Assembly: GCF_964340395.1 (NCBI RefSeq)
Contig: NC_135558.1
Coordinates: forward strand, 6,772,501 to 6,836,500
Length of the DNA: 64,000 nucleotides
Direction: 5' to 3'
DNA from: Glandiceps talaboti
Lineage: Eukaryota > Hemichordata > Enteropneusta > Spengelidae
In this document: positions 12,400 through 27,073 of the stretch, piece by piece
How the letters are laid out: each line of letters starts with the position of its first letter
How positions within the stretch are numbered: position 1 is the first letter of the stretch
The notes under the pieces: generated by a model
What the model was told of the DNA's origin: nothing
Databases searched by the model: none
Seen by the model: only the letters and a program-made list of their open reading frames with translations
Made by a program: the position numbers and the translations under genes

Positions 12400-15300
12400 G
12401 GAGGGTAGGAGACAAGATTCCCCGAATATTTGATTTTTAGCACACATGAAAAAAGAGTCTCTACATTCGTACAAGGAAACAGTTAAATAAACGAGGCTTT
12501 GATCTTAACATTACAAAACCTATAATTCCATAATTTGATGATGCCAAACTCAAATTACTTGTGTGGATTTTGTTGTGTTTTGAGAAATGAAATAACATCC
12601 TCTTAAAAACTGGGGACTATGATACAGAGAGACTGAGGTGTGTGCACCATGAAGTATATCATGTCACAAGTAATGTACAACTATCAAATAATACCCTTTC
12701 ATTTTAAAGGAATACTTCACACAAATCCCTTAGGGCTGGTCATTTTGAGCTGGCTGGGGGGGGGGGGGGGTAGGTGTGGTATTTCTGGTGGTGGTGGTGG
12801 TGGTGGTGGTGGCAGGGGTGGTATTTCTGGTGGTGGTTGGGGGGCCTCATTTTGAGAAAACCCATGCATGTTCAACTCTAAAACTCCTCCCCATGACAGT
12901 TAAAAATGACCAGACCCTTATGAGAGAGAGATATAAATAACCATGAATCCATACGTCCATCTCAATACAGATAACTGACAGATTAGGATTAACATAAGAT
13001 TAGGATTAACATAAGATTAACCAAACATGATTAAAGCTACAGTAAAAGTTGGTCCTAAACCAAAACAATGATCCCAAATAATCCTTATGATCCAATGATA
13101 GGACAGCACTAATGCAATAACTTGGGACTGAATTATGGGCCTTTAACCTTTGTCACGATTCAAGCATAATTCACATCTTAATTGACTTGTGGTAAAGTTC
13201 TGAAAGAAATTGTATATATTGGTTTTTAAAGATATCAGTCCCTGAGCTGACCCTCTGTTCATAGGATAACATGTGATAGAATAAATTCATTGCATTATAT
13301 TCAAATAAGGTCAAATGAGTCAATTTTTAAAATATCTGACTGACATGAAATGATGTTATCATGGTGTACATGGATAAGGGTAATCCCAAAATCACAATTT
13401 CTTGTTACATTTTGTCTATTATGAAATAAACCACTGAAAGGTATTGTAACTAGACACAGACACATGCATCAATGTTTTGATGTCAGCATTTGATGTCTGC
13501 ATTATGGTATGTTTCTTCATTTCATTTAGAGAAACTGTATTCATTCAATCTTGCTATCTTTAAGTGTAGCATACAAATGTATGTAGTTTCTTATTTGGTT
13601 CTGCTGGTTGTATCAAACAGAGCCAGTCAACACTAACGTGAAATGGGTGGTACTATACATTATGTAAAGTTGCTAGGCAACAAAGATTACAACTTAAAGC
13701 TATTTGAGACTGGAGTATGTTTTTTTGTCAAAAAAATACAAACTCCAAAAGTTGATCAAATTCTTCATGACAAATGTTGTACCTAGTAATTTGTAAAAAA
13801 AAATTATGATATGTAGATAAACTAATAAACTTAAGTCAGAATTCATATACTTCATTGATGCGTGGAACATGATTTTATGCAAATGTTACTTTAATCATGT
13901 AATATTTTTAAAATTAGTTAGCTCTCTTTTTATTTGAACAAATATTTCGGGCAAATGGTGACATATGAAAATATGGTGAAAATTTATCATGACAAAATGT
14001 GAAGTGATGTTTATGAAAGCTTTTCATGCCTAATTACCTTAATATATTTCTTCAAAACGGTTTGGTAATTTTATCAAAGAAATTTATTTTTTTAATTCTT
14101 TCATTCAACATAGAATATTTCTGTGAAACTAAAACTGTACGGAAATCTTATATATATTTAGTAAAATCAATGCTGATTGGCAACATAGTTAAGGGGTCTA
14201 AGCCTACTTTTACCCCTAATTATGACTCCCTAGCTTTATGTCAAATGTTCACTAAAATGTATCTAACTAAAAAATGCTACTCTGCATTTTCACAATTAAT
14301 ACTGGAGTGAGTTGCCATAGTGACACTATCATTTACAGGTAAGGCAGATGGGCATATCCCACAACAACCAGGGAGGAATATTCATTCCTTGTTCTCTTGC
14401 AGAACAACATTACCAACAAATTAAGAAATATACATTCAAGATTCATGATTTTACGATACTGTATGGTTAGTTTTCTTCATAGTTTGGCAGATAGGAAATA
14501 GGTTGATAGAAAGAGATACCTTAGGAATAATACTACACATCAGAAACCTACCAATATTGTGTGTATATAGATAGTAATATGTTAACACCATGACAGTCAG
14601 CAATCACCAAAACATCTCCCACTCATTTTCATTATTGCCTGGATTATGAAGGGGTAGAAGTCGAGTGATGGATAAACAAATCAGGGATTTCATTCTTTTC
14701 GTTGAAAATCACCCCTACACGTATAGGTGAAGAGGTACAGGATGACAATATTAAATCTGAATAAATTACCATTGCTACATCATTATCACTGTTGTTCTTT
14801 CATTTCTAGACTTTCTAACATCCCTCACTGACTTTGACAAATTGTCTTACTTAATCCAACAACTCTGATCCTCATGTATGGTGCAAAGCCACCTCACTGG
14901 CTTCACAGGTTCACCCACCATGTTGAGTGTATGGTCTTATGATATAGATGAAGGAACAACAATCAACGGGATCAGAGTTAGCCTGTAAGGTATGCCTCGA
15001 TAGGGCGCCCTCACACATCAGTCAACCCCTAGGAGGCCGGTCAGGCGGCGTGACATGACATATCTTACACAGTCTAGATCAGAGTAGCTGTCAAATCAAA
15101 TTTGGACAATTTAGCAAAGACAGCATGGTCGGACAGCATCTGTACCATTTTATCAATCATAAAATTTGATATGGGCCATCATTGTTTGCTCGTTTTGTGA
15201 AATCAACGAACAGAATATATTAGCATCTTAAATTCCCTTACAAAGTCATTTCATACATTGAAAATAAATTCTGACTTTTTTTTATGTAGATCCTAAACGC

Positions 15301-16250
15301 AAAGTTGATGAAGCAATCTAAAAATATAAATTCTGTAAAAAAAAAATAGCAATTTAAAAACAGTAGCAAATAGGGAATAGCAAATGTTACAGATAATGTT
15401 ATTTGAAATAAAAACATAAAATCTATCAATATTAATCTTGTCACTACAAAACAATATCTTTTTGATTACAACCTAATGTTCGAATAATTTTTTATTTCAT
15501 GAATTCTGTTTCATAATCAAAACATGATGGGCATGATACAGATATATTTTTGCAAAAATAATTTTTCCATTAGAGCACCTTTTTAGCAAGTATAAGGACA
15601 GATGCGGTTATAACAAAAGAGCGCCCTCTACGACACATATGTAAAGTTTTAGCATTCTAGATAGACAGCAGGGTTCGATTTGCACAATCATAATCATGAT
15701 TTATTGATCACAATCATGATTTCGCATTTGATAATTACCAATCACAATCATGATTGGTAATCACAGAAATCATGCCCCGAACCATGATTTACGTGATTAC
15801 AAGATGGCAGACAATGTAATATCATGATGGGATCGCATGCGTGTGGCTGACGGCAAGTTAGAAATGACATGATGTAAATAGATTGTGTTCAGTCAGATTA
15901 GTAATTTGTTATCATTGTAAACATTTTGACGATGTAAAATCATTCAATTTATAGGAAATGTGTGAAACTTTTAAACATGTTTACATGCAAGTTATCATGA
16001 TTGTGATTGAGTGTTTTGTTTACAACCTCATTTCCAGAAATGATGTCAGATTTATCACAATCATGATTGTGCAAATTGAACGTGCCCCAGGTATAAGAAA
16101 CTAGCACCCTCTATGGTAAACATCTACTTGTAAGCACAAGCAGGACCTCTGTGATCTGTGATATAGTTTCTACATGCCAACATTGACACACTTTGGTCAC
16201 ATGATAAATACTGCCCTCTATGGCACATTTCTGTAACAATGATGCTACCA
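12400..16250. other. Region between the minisatellite and the FAM20B 3' end
   Basis: No exon with homology is seen. It contains G-rich and GGT tracts at 12757-12842, a short repeated TTAGGATTAACATAAGA block at 12982-13018 and the fold-back element at 15669-16090. Part of it may be FAM20B 3' untranslated sequence. Minus-strand AATAAA candidates lie at 15700-15705 and 15491-15496, but none is close to the stop codon. Confidence 0.4.
15669..16090. mobile_element. Fold-back MITE-like element rich in AATCATGATT palindromes
   Basis: The left end (CAGGGTTCGATTTGCACAATCAT) is inverted at the right end (reverse complement of 16063-16090: CTGGGGCACGTTCAATTTGCACAATCAT). Inside, (CA)CAATCATGATT(GTG) palindromes recur several times. 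It is about 420 bp, has no open frame and lies 165 bp beyond the FAM20B stop, so it may be transcribed in the 3' UTR. Confidence 0.6.
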
Positions 16251-16254
16251 TTCC

Positions 16255-16474
16255 TTAAAGCACATAACCATTGACTAAAACCTGATTGTGTCCCTTTGAT
16301 TTAAAACATTTGTCAACTTCTGTCAAAATTGCTCGTAATCGTCGATCTAGGGATTCATAGTGCAACTCACTGAGCACAGGACTGACAGGGTCATGTGATA
16401 ATGCCTGTCGTAGGAGACTACTTAGTGTTCCACTTTTTAGGGTCTGAAGTTTCTGCCATGTAGATGATCTGATT
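16255..16474 (-). CDS. FAM20B: FAM20B exon 7 (C-terminal lobe and stop)
   Basis: Acceptor ...CACTAG|AATC at 16475-16476; the stop TAA is at 16255-16257. Encodes aa 371-443, with the family pattern IRSSTW, then [11 protein letters not shown]. It completes the Lys codon begun in exon 6. Confidence 0.9.
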
Positions 16475-19400
16475 CTAGTGTAGAGAGAATAAAAAAGTGA
16501 AGAAAGAAGGTGTTACAAGTAAACCACAGTATAGTATTTGCAGCAGCTATTATATGCTGGCTTGTCGGCAGTGCTGATTGGTGATTCCAATAACTCTTGT
16601 ACTCCCTCCCCACCAGCTTGTTATAATAGCTATTCAAACCGATCAAACTAGCAACACCCCATAAAGCTATTATCAGAATACTTCTATATGTTTATATTTA
16701 TATAATATGTAAATATATGTAAATCACTATACTTCAGTCATTGTGTTACATGTGTTCATTTACATAATGCCTTCATTTGAATAATCAATCAGTCTGACAG
16801 ATGTAGTCACTCCCCACTGTGACCAATAAATTATCTACTTGATGACAAGATGAGAGTATGGGAGCTGTCAGAGTCCAGATCAGAGCCAAAGACACGCTAC
16901 CTATATGCATAGATAACCCATAGAGTTGATCTTAGCCAGAAGTGTGGTAAAGTGTGATTGAACTTTCTAATGATGTAATATGAGTGATAGTCAAGTTCAA
17001 GACATGGCTTCTGTCTTTTATGACATACACACTGTATATCAACTTCATAATTAACTGCACATATTTTTTACATTTGCATTCATTTTCCTGGTTGACTTAG
17101 TTCCATAATAAATAAATAATTGGTACCCCTGTATGCATAATGTATTCATTGACAGAAGGCTACATCGAAGCTAATTGGCCACATCATGCATGATGACAAT
17201 TATTTCAAAGAAGATAATTTGAAATCAGTTTGGCTACAACTACCTGTATATGACTTGTACCTGAATGGTCATTACGTCAAACTGATCCCAAGTTATACAT
17301 GAAAACAGACCAATGAATTATTCACTATCGCTATGACATTCTCACAAAACCTTTTTAGCCAGGTACAAAATGAGAGACAAGGGTATTGAGTATAACTTAC
17401 TTGCAGCACTGGAATATAGGGGCTAGGATGCTCTTTTCATCATGAAAGGCATTACCAAAACTAAAAAGAAAATTGCATAATATTTTAACACAGACAAACA
17501 GACAATGAGTAAACAATAATACAAACAAACATTTTACATCTTTGATATAGGACAAATTAACAGACAGTCATACATTAAAAACTGTACTATATACCATAGT
17601 ATGTAAACTCCATACATAGCCTAATGACCTTCTTGCCAATCATAATTCCCACATTTACAAACAGTATTAATGTTAATATACCCATGGCGAATACATTTAA
17701 GATGACTGATGCATTACTGTTACACATTCAAACCTCATAGTGTTGTGTTCACTTTATAACAATGTTTTTCATTCTTCAGGTGACAAAAAAATGCATGACT
17801 GAGAAATATGCCCCTAAAAACAAAAGTTTCAACATACTAAAACATAGATGGCGCACTACATTGTTATGTATTAGTATATGTATATTTACCTTTTAGCATT
17901 GTCTAAGTTTAACAGCATGGCATCATTACCATCCTGTTTAAATGTTTCATAATGATGTCTATCTGCATTTCCTATAAGGAAGTCCAATACACTGGTATCT
18001 ATAATATCTAGAAACCTCGGACCAGAATTGTATGGTACTCTCTGGACAACATCCTGACAATAACTGTTGTCATACTCCCATCTGTAAAACAATAACAATA
18101 ACAATAGGTAATCATTGTGTCATCTGATCTGTGTATATGTATGTGTGGGTGTGTGGGTATGTCTGTCTGTCTGTCTGTCTGTCTGTGTCTTTTGTTTGTT
18201 TGTCTGCCTGTCTGTCTGCCTGCCTCTATGTATATGTGTCTCTGTATCGCTCCCTTTGTTTACATATATGTGTACTGTGAGTTGTTCCAAGTTATTTTCT
18301 TGACACACACACATAGACCCATCCATACCATTCAACTGAGTTCCATTAAGAGAATCAGGTCTGTTTCAGTCCTATATTACAGAGTCACTATCATGTCATT
18401 GTCAGTCAGTCTACAGTCTATCCCCCGGTTTCACTTAGCCTCTTACTACTTCACATTTCCAACTTTAAAACAGGAAACTGTGTAAATGTTATCATACATG
18501 TTTTTTTAAACAGCAGCAAAATTACGGAACTATGACATTAGTAGTAGGGATTTTAGTGGCATACGTAACATGTGGCAGTTCATGTTTATAAAATGCAATA
18601 TGAGATTGTTCTCTCTCAGAAGTTAGATTTTTTAATTATCAGCCTTTATAATTGCTGGACAGTAAAAATATAGTTACTTTGGAATGGTAAATTGGAAATG
18701 AATGCGATGTTTTGATCTATCTACTATGGACTGTGATCATGCAATTATCATTGCATCAATCAATCAATCAATCAAATTTAATATAGCACTGATTTCCAGA
18801 GCAATGTTCTGTGTGTTTGTGTTGTCTTCTGCATGTTCAAGATCCCTAGTAGACGGATCGAAACATTGCATTCATTTTCAATTTAACATTCAAAATTAAC
18901 TATATTGTACTGTCCTATTCATTCATGAAACCATGAACAATATGTTCTCCATATACTTGTCATCATGAACTCTGACCTTGCTTTCTTGCCTTCTTTGTAA
19001 GTCCTCTGCCATGGATGGTTAGATTTTTGTAATGGCCATGATGTTGGTAACCATAGCGTTACTGATCCCTCTATCATAGCATCTTTACCACATGCTGGTT
19101 CTCCTTTGTTGCAGTAGTGGCATACACCATAGAAACAAGTGTTGTTTTCTGAAAACAATCCAAGTCAGAAATTGGGGTCAATCCAACTGATTGCATAACA
19201 AAAGAGTACCTTTGGAACAAACACATTAAACATACAAATGTATGTCTTCTGCCCCAAACCAGAAAGTTAAATAAATACATTTCACAATGCTGTCTGGTCA
19301 GCATGCCCACTTAGGGAAAAGATCACAAGGTGAACACAGCACATTCAAGCAATGTACACCATGTGACACACACACACACACACACACATACACACACACA

Positions 19401-22400
19401 CACACATGTATAGTATGTATAGAACTTGTGACTAACAAGGAAGGAAATAAGGTATACCTGAATCCAGGAAAAATGTTTCCTTAAGTCTGCTAGAGGCAAC
19501 AGGTAATATTTCTGTTTGTAAATTGATATACCGTCCAACAACCAGTGGAGCTCTTCTGAGTCCTAAAATTCTACGGAAAGAAAAAAAAGTGTGTAAATCT
19601 ACCAATTCACTAAGTCACTTTACCAACTATCTCTGTCTAACTTGTGGTAGAATGTATGGAAACTCAAATTAATTGAAAGAATGAATGAATTAAAGTTCAT
19701 TATTTGTAGGGACTGATTTGCATTCTAAGAGCTAGCATAACACTGATAGTTACCACAATATATTATATTGTGATTACCAATGTTCTACTCATTTTGTACG
19801 TAAGGATTTGTAAGAGGGTGCACCAAATATGTGTCAAAGAATCGTGTGTTCTTAAAGAGCATTACAGTAGTGGTAAGGCATGTTTTTATAACTGGTAGTC
19901 ACTAATAAAACAGTACAGTTAGAACAGTATGGACAATGAGTTGTTACTTCATGTCTGCTGTCTGTACGATACAATACTAAACAATTCTTGTCCTCATTTC
20001 CAACCTCAATACAGATTGCGAACAGCACTCCTAGTGGTTAAATCACGAAATCTTTATGTCTCTGATAACCAGAATATGGTGTAACTCATATAAATTCTAT
20101 GTTTAACAGAGGCACAAAGAAACAAAACCAAAGCTGTGTTAGGTCATTCCACCAATTTGAGAAATTTAGAGAAGCTGAATAGGGAACTTGCAAATCCGCC
20201 ATGTTGAATATTGCATCATGGGAAATGTCATAATAAATACTACTCAAATAGTATTGTAAACACTAATGTTACGTTGTTTTTAACCACAGATGATCAATTC
20301 ATAGTCTACTTGATCATTGTGGGGGGTTTACTTTATCGGTAGCTCGAGATTAGGTATTACAATAACCACAGAAAATCCCATAGTCCTTTGCGTCTGAGCA
20401 TGCTCAGTCTGGATTGCAAGTTCCCTATTCTGTGAATGTAGGAAAATGTTTCATAATCTTAACCTTCAATAATAGAAGGTAATTAATATTCTAAGATGAC
20501 TTTTGAAAACACTGGTCTCTAAATACATGTATCAATTGTAGTTTACTTGAAGACATAACCAGGTATGTACTGTCATAAACAGAGTCTATGAAACAGTGCA
20601 TTTAGCAAGAAACTCGTGCAAGAGATTTCTGCCCTCTATTGTCAATTAGTATAGTTTATTTTGTTTTTATGTGTACACATATGTATCAAGTGCAGCATAG
20701 CCCCTGGTATTCATGCCAGGATTTATATTTCACAGTAGTTTTGTTTTTATAATTTCAGTTATGATTCAGAAAGACCCAAATGCTGATATCTTGAAGTTGA
20801 GGATGAAAATTCAAAGATCTTTCAGTTTAGTCTTGAAACACTTACTTTCCATCATTTCAAAATTTTTATAAAAATTCTATGTCAAAGTAGAACATACCCC
20901 ATGTACACGTTTTGTACAACAATTAATGTTTTTTTATGATGCTGTCTCAAGTCTATATAAAACCATGGGTCATTGCTATCAATAGGTACTTGATACATAA
21001 ATTCTTTCCTTGTAACATACACCAAGGAATAAACACATTTTGATTGTGTATTGTGCTTGCACATTTTGAGAGCATTGGGCCTGCACATTTTGAGTGTATT
21101 GTGCCTGCACATTTTGAGAGCACTGGGATGCACGTTTTCTTTTAGTGTACCTGCAAATTTGAATACCACTGGTATTACAATGCCTACCAAATAACCACAT
21201 CCGGAGAAGACATTCCCACTACATCACATGTGTGCTGGCAGGCAAGTATTTCAAGTTTTCTTGTGCAAACCACACTACTCTTCAGTTCATTTACTTTTGA
21301 GAGTTCAGTATGAATTACATGTACAGACACCCACAGGAACCTGAGTAAGTTGACACTTTCCACTACCAATTAGAGGGTCATGTTAGGAATTCAACTTTGC
21401 TGACCAATACTTGGCAGTATGAATATGGGTCAAACTCACACAAGGCAGCAATTCTTTACATCAGTATTGTTAAAATGCACAGATGACAAAATTTGGAGGG
21501 GTTGACAGATGAACTTTCCAATAGTTTGAGTTAGACCACTTGTACAATTTGCCTGAAGGAATCTGGGTCATAATTAACACAAGGCTACCATTCTTCAAAT
21601 CATAAAAGCTACATGTATGTACTACAACTTACAAGTATGGTAAATGCATCAACCAACATTGTTGAGATGCTGGTAAATATATCATACATTCCCGGGATGT
21701 ATGTGAACGGCAAAGAGTACAAGTCATCTTTGCTGACATTCAACAATAGCCACCTTAATGCAAATTGGGGGAGGGAGGACAAGAGAGATCTCAACAAAAT
21801 ACATGTAGTAGTAGTGACTAACAGACTTACTTGTGCATAACATTCTGACAAATTACAGCTAAAACAGGATGCATTCACTAGAAGACTAAATGTAATCTAA
21901 GCCTACCTAAAGTGGCCTGAGATGTATTAAACATACATTTAGATCAAAGTTGATCATATTGCAAATTGAGGTTGTTTTACTTAATAGATAACATGTAACA
22001 GCACTTTCACAATGTGTTTAAGAAAACTGAATTAATATAAACAAAACTCTCTCCTAAATCACAATCCTGCTGTGGTCAGCTGCAAATATGCCTGGATCTA
22101 GTGAGAAAAATAATGGCCTCAATTTGTGAAATAGCTTTGATCATCAAATGTGTATGTTATGTCTTCTTGTAGTCTAGTTCCTCTACGGTATCGTTACGAT
22201 TTACACCTCCACCCACTAGGCTAGTTCCTATATGGTATCATTACCATTTACACCTCCACTCACAGTCTAGTTCCTATACGGTATCATTACCATTTACACC
22301 TCCACTCACAGTCTAGTTCCTATATGGTATCATTACGATTTACACCTCCACTCACAGTCTAGTTCCTGTATGGTATCATTACCATTTACACCTCCACTCA

Positions 22401-25400
22401 CAGTCTAGTTCCTATACGGTATCATTACAATTTACACCACCACTCACAGTCTAGTTCCTATACGGTATCGTTACGATTTACACCTCCACTCACAGTCTAG
22501 TTCCTATATGGTATCATTACCATTTAAACATATAGAGACCAAGTTGGCATCCAGACTAGTCTTATGGCAAACTGACTCTGTTTTAGCTATAAAAGTTTGA
22601 TTTATCAAATTGCCACATTTCATTGAGCAATTACACCATCACCTCATGAAGTCTACTCCTGTGGTTCCTTCACGCATATAAATGTCAGATACACCACAAA
22701 TGTCAGTAAACAAATATCAAAATTACTCTTACATAGCTAAGACCTAGCTCACAAAAACAACTTAGTATCACTGTTTTACTGTTGCCATCTATACCCAGTC
22801 ATGTTACAATACATTAAACTTGATCTATATCAACTAATTACTAGCTAACGACAACTGTAAGAGTTAATAATGTGAACATGACTGCAATAAATGTCAGTTG
22901 AATGTGACCTGTCCATGACCTTTCTCAACCTCATATGTGCCATAGAACCAGAACTGTTCATGAGGTCAAAGGTCACATGTTTATTTCATTATTAGTATTC
23001 TATATATAATATGCTTTTTATTCATTTTTTTTTCAAGATGAATCCAACATTTACTTGCACAATTGATCATTTATGAAGCAATTTTTTATTTCAGTGTTGG
23101 ACTTTTTCAGATGACCTTAAAACCATTTTAAAAACCAATGTTTCACAAAAAATAAAAAAACTATTCTAAAAATAATTCTGCATATTTTACACTTCTCTAT
23201 TCTTGGAAGTTTTTCAAAAACCAGATAGTTTCTAAACCTCGTCACTAAAACTCTGTTTACATCACATTCTGTGATTTTGCTTTGCTGTCTAACAAACCAC
23301 TTGCAAAGCTAACAAGGCAAACCAATTAATTTAGCCATGTCCCTAATGACTGTTATCAGCATACCTGTTTGTAGATATTTAAATAATATTTGCTATATGC
23401 AAATTATGTCATTCTTGTGCTCATCTCAAGTGGGCACAGTTACATAATGACTTCATTTGAATATAGTCAATTAGGCTGATGTAAGTTATCACTCCCCACT
23501 GTGACCAATCAGTTTGAGTGCAGTTGTTCTTGGCAATCAGTTTGAGTGTATAATTCTGACAACATTAACTGTTTCCCATTGCTTCAGGAATACAAGGGTT
23601 TGTGAGATTGTGATGTAAAAAGTCTACTAAAGATCAAACACACTTGTTGTTTGTAAGTTACTCTGCATTTATTGTGTATCACCACAAGCTTCAGCAATAC
23701 AATAACCAACCATTCACAGACTCTAAGTCCCATGATAATCATCAATCTCACTTATCCTGTAGTAACACAAACCTTGACTCCATCTTTTGCATATATCACA
23801 TTATCTAACCATTTAACCATCAAACTTTCACAAATCACAGACAGACAAGTCAGGCCATTGAACCATGTATCAAGGTTTTCACACAATCTGAAATCTACAT
23901 GTAGCGGCTGATTGCTGATGACATTATAGATATGCAAATCATGGTGTGAGTAACATGGATCAAATGAGTTCTTTGATGTGATACTTTTTATGAAATACAT
24001 GTAATTGTTGTCAATAACTCTTTGCTAAATATAACTGTAGAAATATATACACATCAGTGTCACTGGTATTAAGATAGGGCACCCTTTACCACATTTAGAA
24101 ACCTATATACTGGTATCAAAGCACTTGATGCCCCAGTTACGTACTATGAGTAGATGAGTGAGTCAAGGTTTTTATATTTGACATTCGTTGCGTGGAGCCA
24201 TTTTCCCTGCTTTAATAAAAAGGGAAATAGTGAGCAACTGATGAAGAAACTGCGCTCAGGGTTTTGAAAGGATAGCGACAAAGGATTGCCGTTGTCAAAT
24301 TTGAAAGATACACAAGATCCAGCTTCGTATCGCCGTGGCAATTTTATTAGTAATATTACATCATCAGCCAAACAGAACAGACACAAATAAACAAAACAAA
24401 AACACATCTCTACTGCACACACAGAAGTTTAATACTTGTTGTGTGGGAGTAACTTTTCCTGATAAAATAACTGACATGGCAGCAAATCATGTAAAGTTCT
24501 TAACATATTTACACATTAGTCTTGTGCTTGTATTTAAATACTGGACTAAATACCAACATTGCTGACAAATTATGTCAAGTTTTCAACATCTTGTAGTTGT
24601 ACCATGTACACAGGCACTTTTACACTTTTGTATTCATAGGAAATAGGTGTTTATATTGTACATGTAGATGAAATATATCACCTAGGATACCAATTGATGT
24701 TTGCCCACCATTGATTGGTAGGTTAGGAAGCCTCCCACCATTAACCCTTCAAAGCCTGAAACACTATATTTATAGTGTAAGTACCAGAGAGTCACAGAAA
24801 CCAAGTCACTTAAGAGGAGACAATGTGACTTGCCTCCCTTAATGGGAAAGCAATGTGATTTTCCATCGTCTGTGGAAAGGCTATGTGCTTTCCCACCATT
24901 TATAGGGAGGTTATGTACTGCCCACCACCGATGGGGAGGTTATGTCAACTTATGAGTCTTCTCACCACTGATGAGTAGGTAATGTGGTTTCAATTAACAG
25001 TCATGTCAGAATTAGTTGTTCTTCTCTCTAGATGACACTATCAACTTCCTTAGAATGTCTTCAAACAAATCATTATTTACAGCCACCCCAGAAAGAGTGT
25101 CAAGATTTTTAACGGGCAACTTCAACAACTACATGTATCAGGTTTATATAGTTATCATAGCATTATGTGAAAGAGAGTTTTATGTTGTCGTTCTCACTTC
25201 AACAAGGAATGTTTGTATAATCAATCATTCATGATAGGAATAGTGTATAAATAATGTAATGAGTATAAAAAAATGTGTTGTTACATACAAATGTATATGA
25301 ATGTAGGAGTGATAACTTTACTGGTGCATGCACATACCACTGGTATTTGCACTGAAGTCAGTGTTTTTGTTAAGGGCAGTAAATAGGTAAAATCTACCGG

Positions 25401-27013
25401 GGTTCCCATGTCATTTTACCAGGGTTCCCAAACAAAATTACCATAGACTCTATGTGGAAACACTGCCATTTTTACCCCTTTCTCCCTTACTGTTACCTGG
25501 GTTCCTGAACGTTAGCAAAAAACACTGGAAGTGCAATATAGAAAACGTTTTTGCATGCATTTCTTTATACAAATGATACTAGTATACCACTTAAACGAGT
25601 TGTTCCTTACACACAAAATATGTGCCCATTGGGAATAAAAACAGAACTCTATGATATGTGAGTGCCTGTGTGGGTACTAAAGAATATTTGAACACATGCC
25701 TGCAGTGTTTTTTGTTACACTCTCACAGTCTGAAAGTAGACTGCAGAGAACACCACAATCAATCATGGAGTAGAGGATGCCGTACTTGAATTTCTACATC
25801 ATGGGGTTCTGTCATATTATTGGGTCAATTATATACTGCGTTAAACATGCAGAATGTCCTACCAGTAACTAACAATGATTGACAATACCTCAATAAAATA
25901 GACAGCTCCTGGTAGCCGGTTTTTATACAAAACTGAATAAACAACCACATTGTACGGTAACTATATAAAACTGAAATTCTTGACTTGAGTTCTTCAAAGA
26001 GACACAAGCTGAGAGAATTTATAAGCTTTTTCACTCAGATGAAAATACTGACATAAATATAATCTTAATTAAATTATTCTAGTATAAAATTAATATTAAT
26101 GTATACCTTCTTGAAAAGTGTCTTCTGGCGTCAACACAGTTGATGGTAAAACTGATGTCAGTGTACACAATAAAATGTATGTGTATTAAAGTGGTCATAT
26201 GGATGAGAATTGAGTATCTATTTTGGATTTTTAATTTACAAAACAATTTTATCATGGCTTCTTAATTGAAAAATCAATGTGAAAAAATATATGCCAAGTC
26301 CTTATTTGTAATTCAATAAATTGCAAAAGATTACTAAATGTGTAAACTGTTTCTTATTGTACATACACAAACCTTTTTACACATGTTTTAGCTTTTTTGC
26401 AATGTATTGACTGACAAACACTGACTTGGTCTATAGCAGTTTCAAATTGATTTCCAAAGTAGGAAACTGTGTTAAAAATAGATACCAAAGTCTAATCGTT
26501 TTAAATCCTGTCATCAAAGTGTTTACATATTATGTCTGAATACTTGGCTTAGGAGGGAATTTGTTATGTTGATGACAGCTGAATTGAGGCCAAATATCAC
26601 ATGTCAACTCTTTCTGCATATCAAGTGTACAGTAGATGTACTTGATGGTCTTAATGGAGCATTTGAGATCAAATTTACAAAATTTCAGACATTTTCAAAT
26701 TATTTCTGACCTGATTATGAGTCAGAATAATAGTGCTATGAAATTCAATTGAATGGTATTGGTAAGCATACTTTGGAAGTTATGAACAATGTATGCATAC
26801 ACACCAATGCACACATACAAAAGTGTCCATGTTTGCACATATAAACACATACTCTGTTTCTCTTTATATTTGCCTGTAGGGTGCATGACCATATGTTGTT
26901 GACTATATATAAATGAGAAACCACCGATAAGTGAGTTTGACTACATATAATTGTATGATATAGTAACCAAGGAACCATACACCATGCTGTATCATCTGTA
27001 TATATAAACACAT

Positions 27014-27073
<60 letters not shown>

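Noticed and set aside
24144-24422. 92-codon minus frame in FAM20B intron 2
   Set aside because: No recognisable domain and no splice sites fitting the gene; at most an old transposon fragment.
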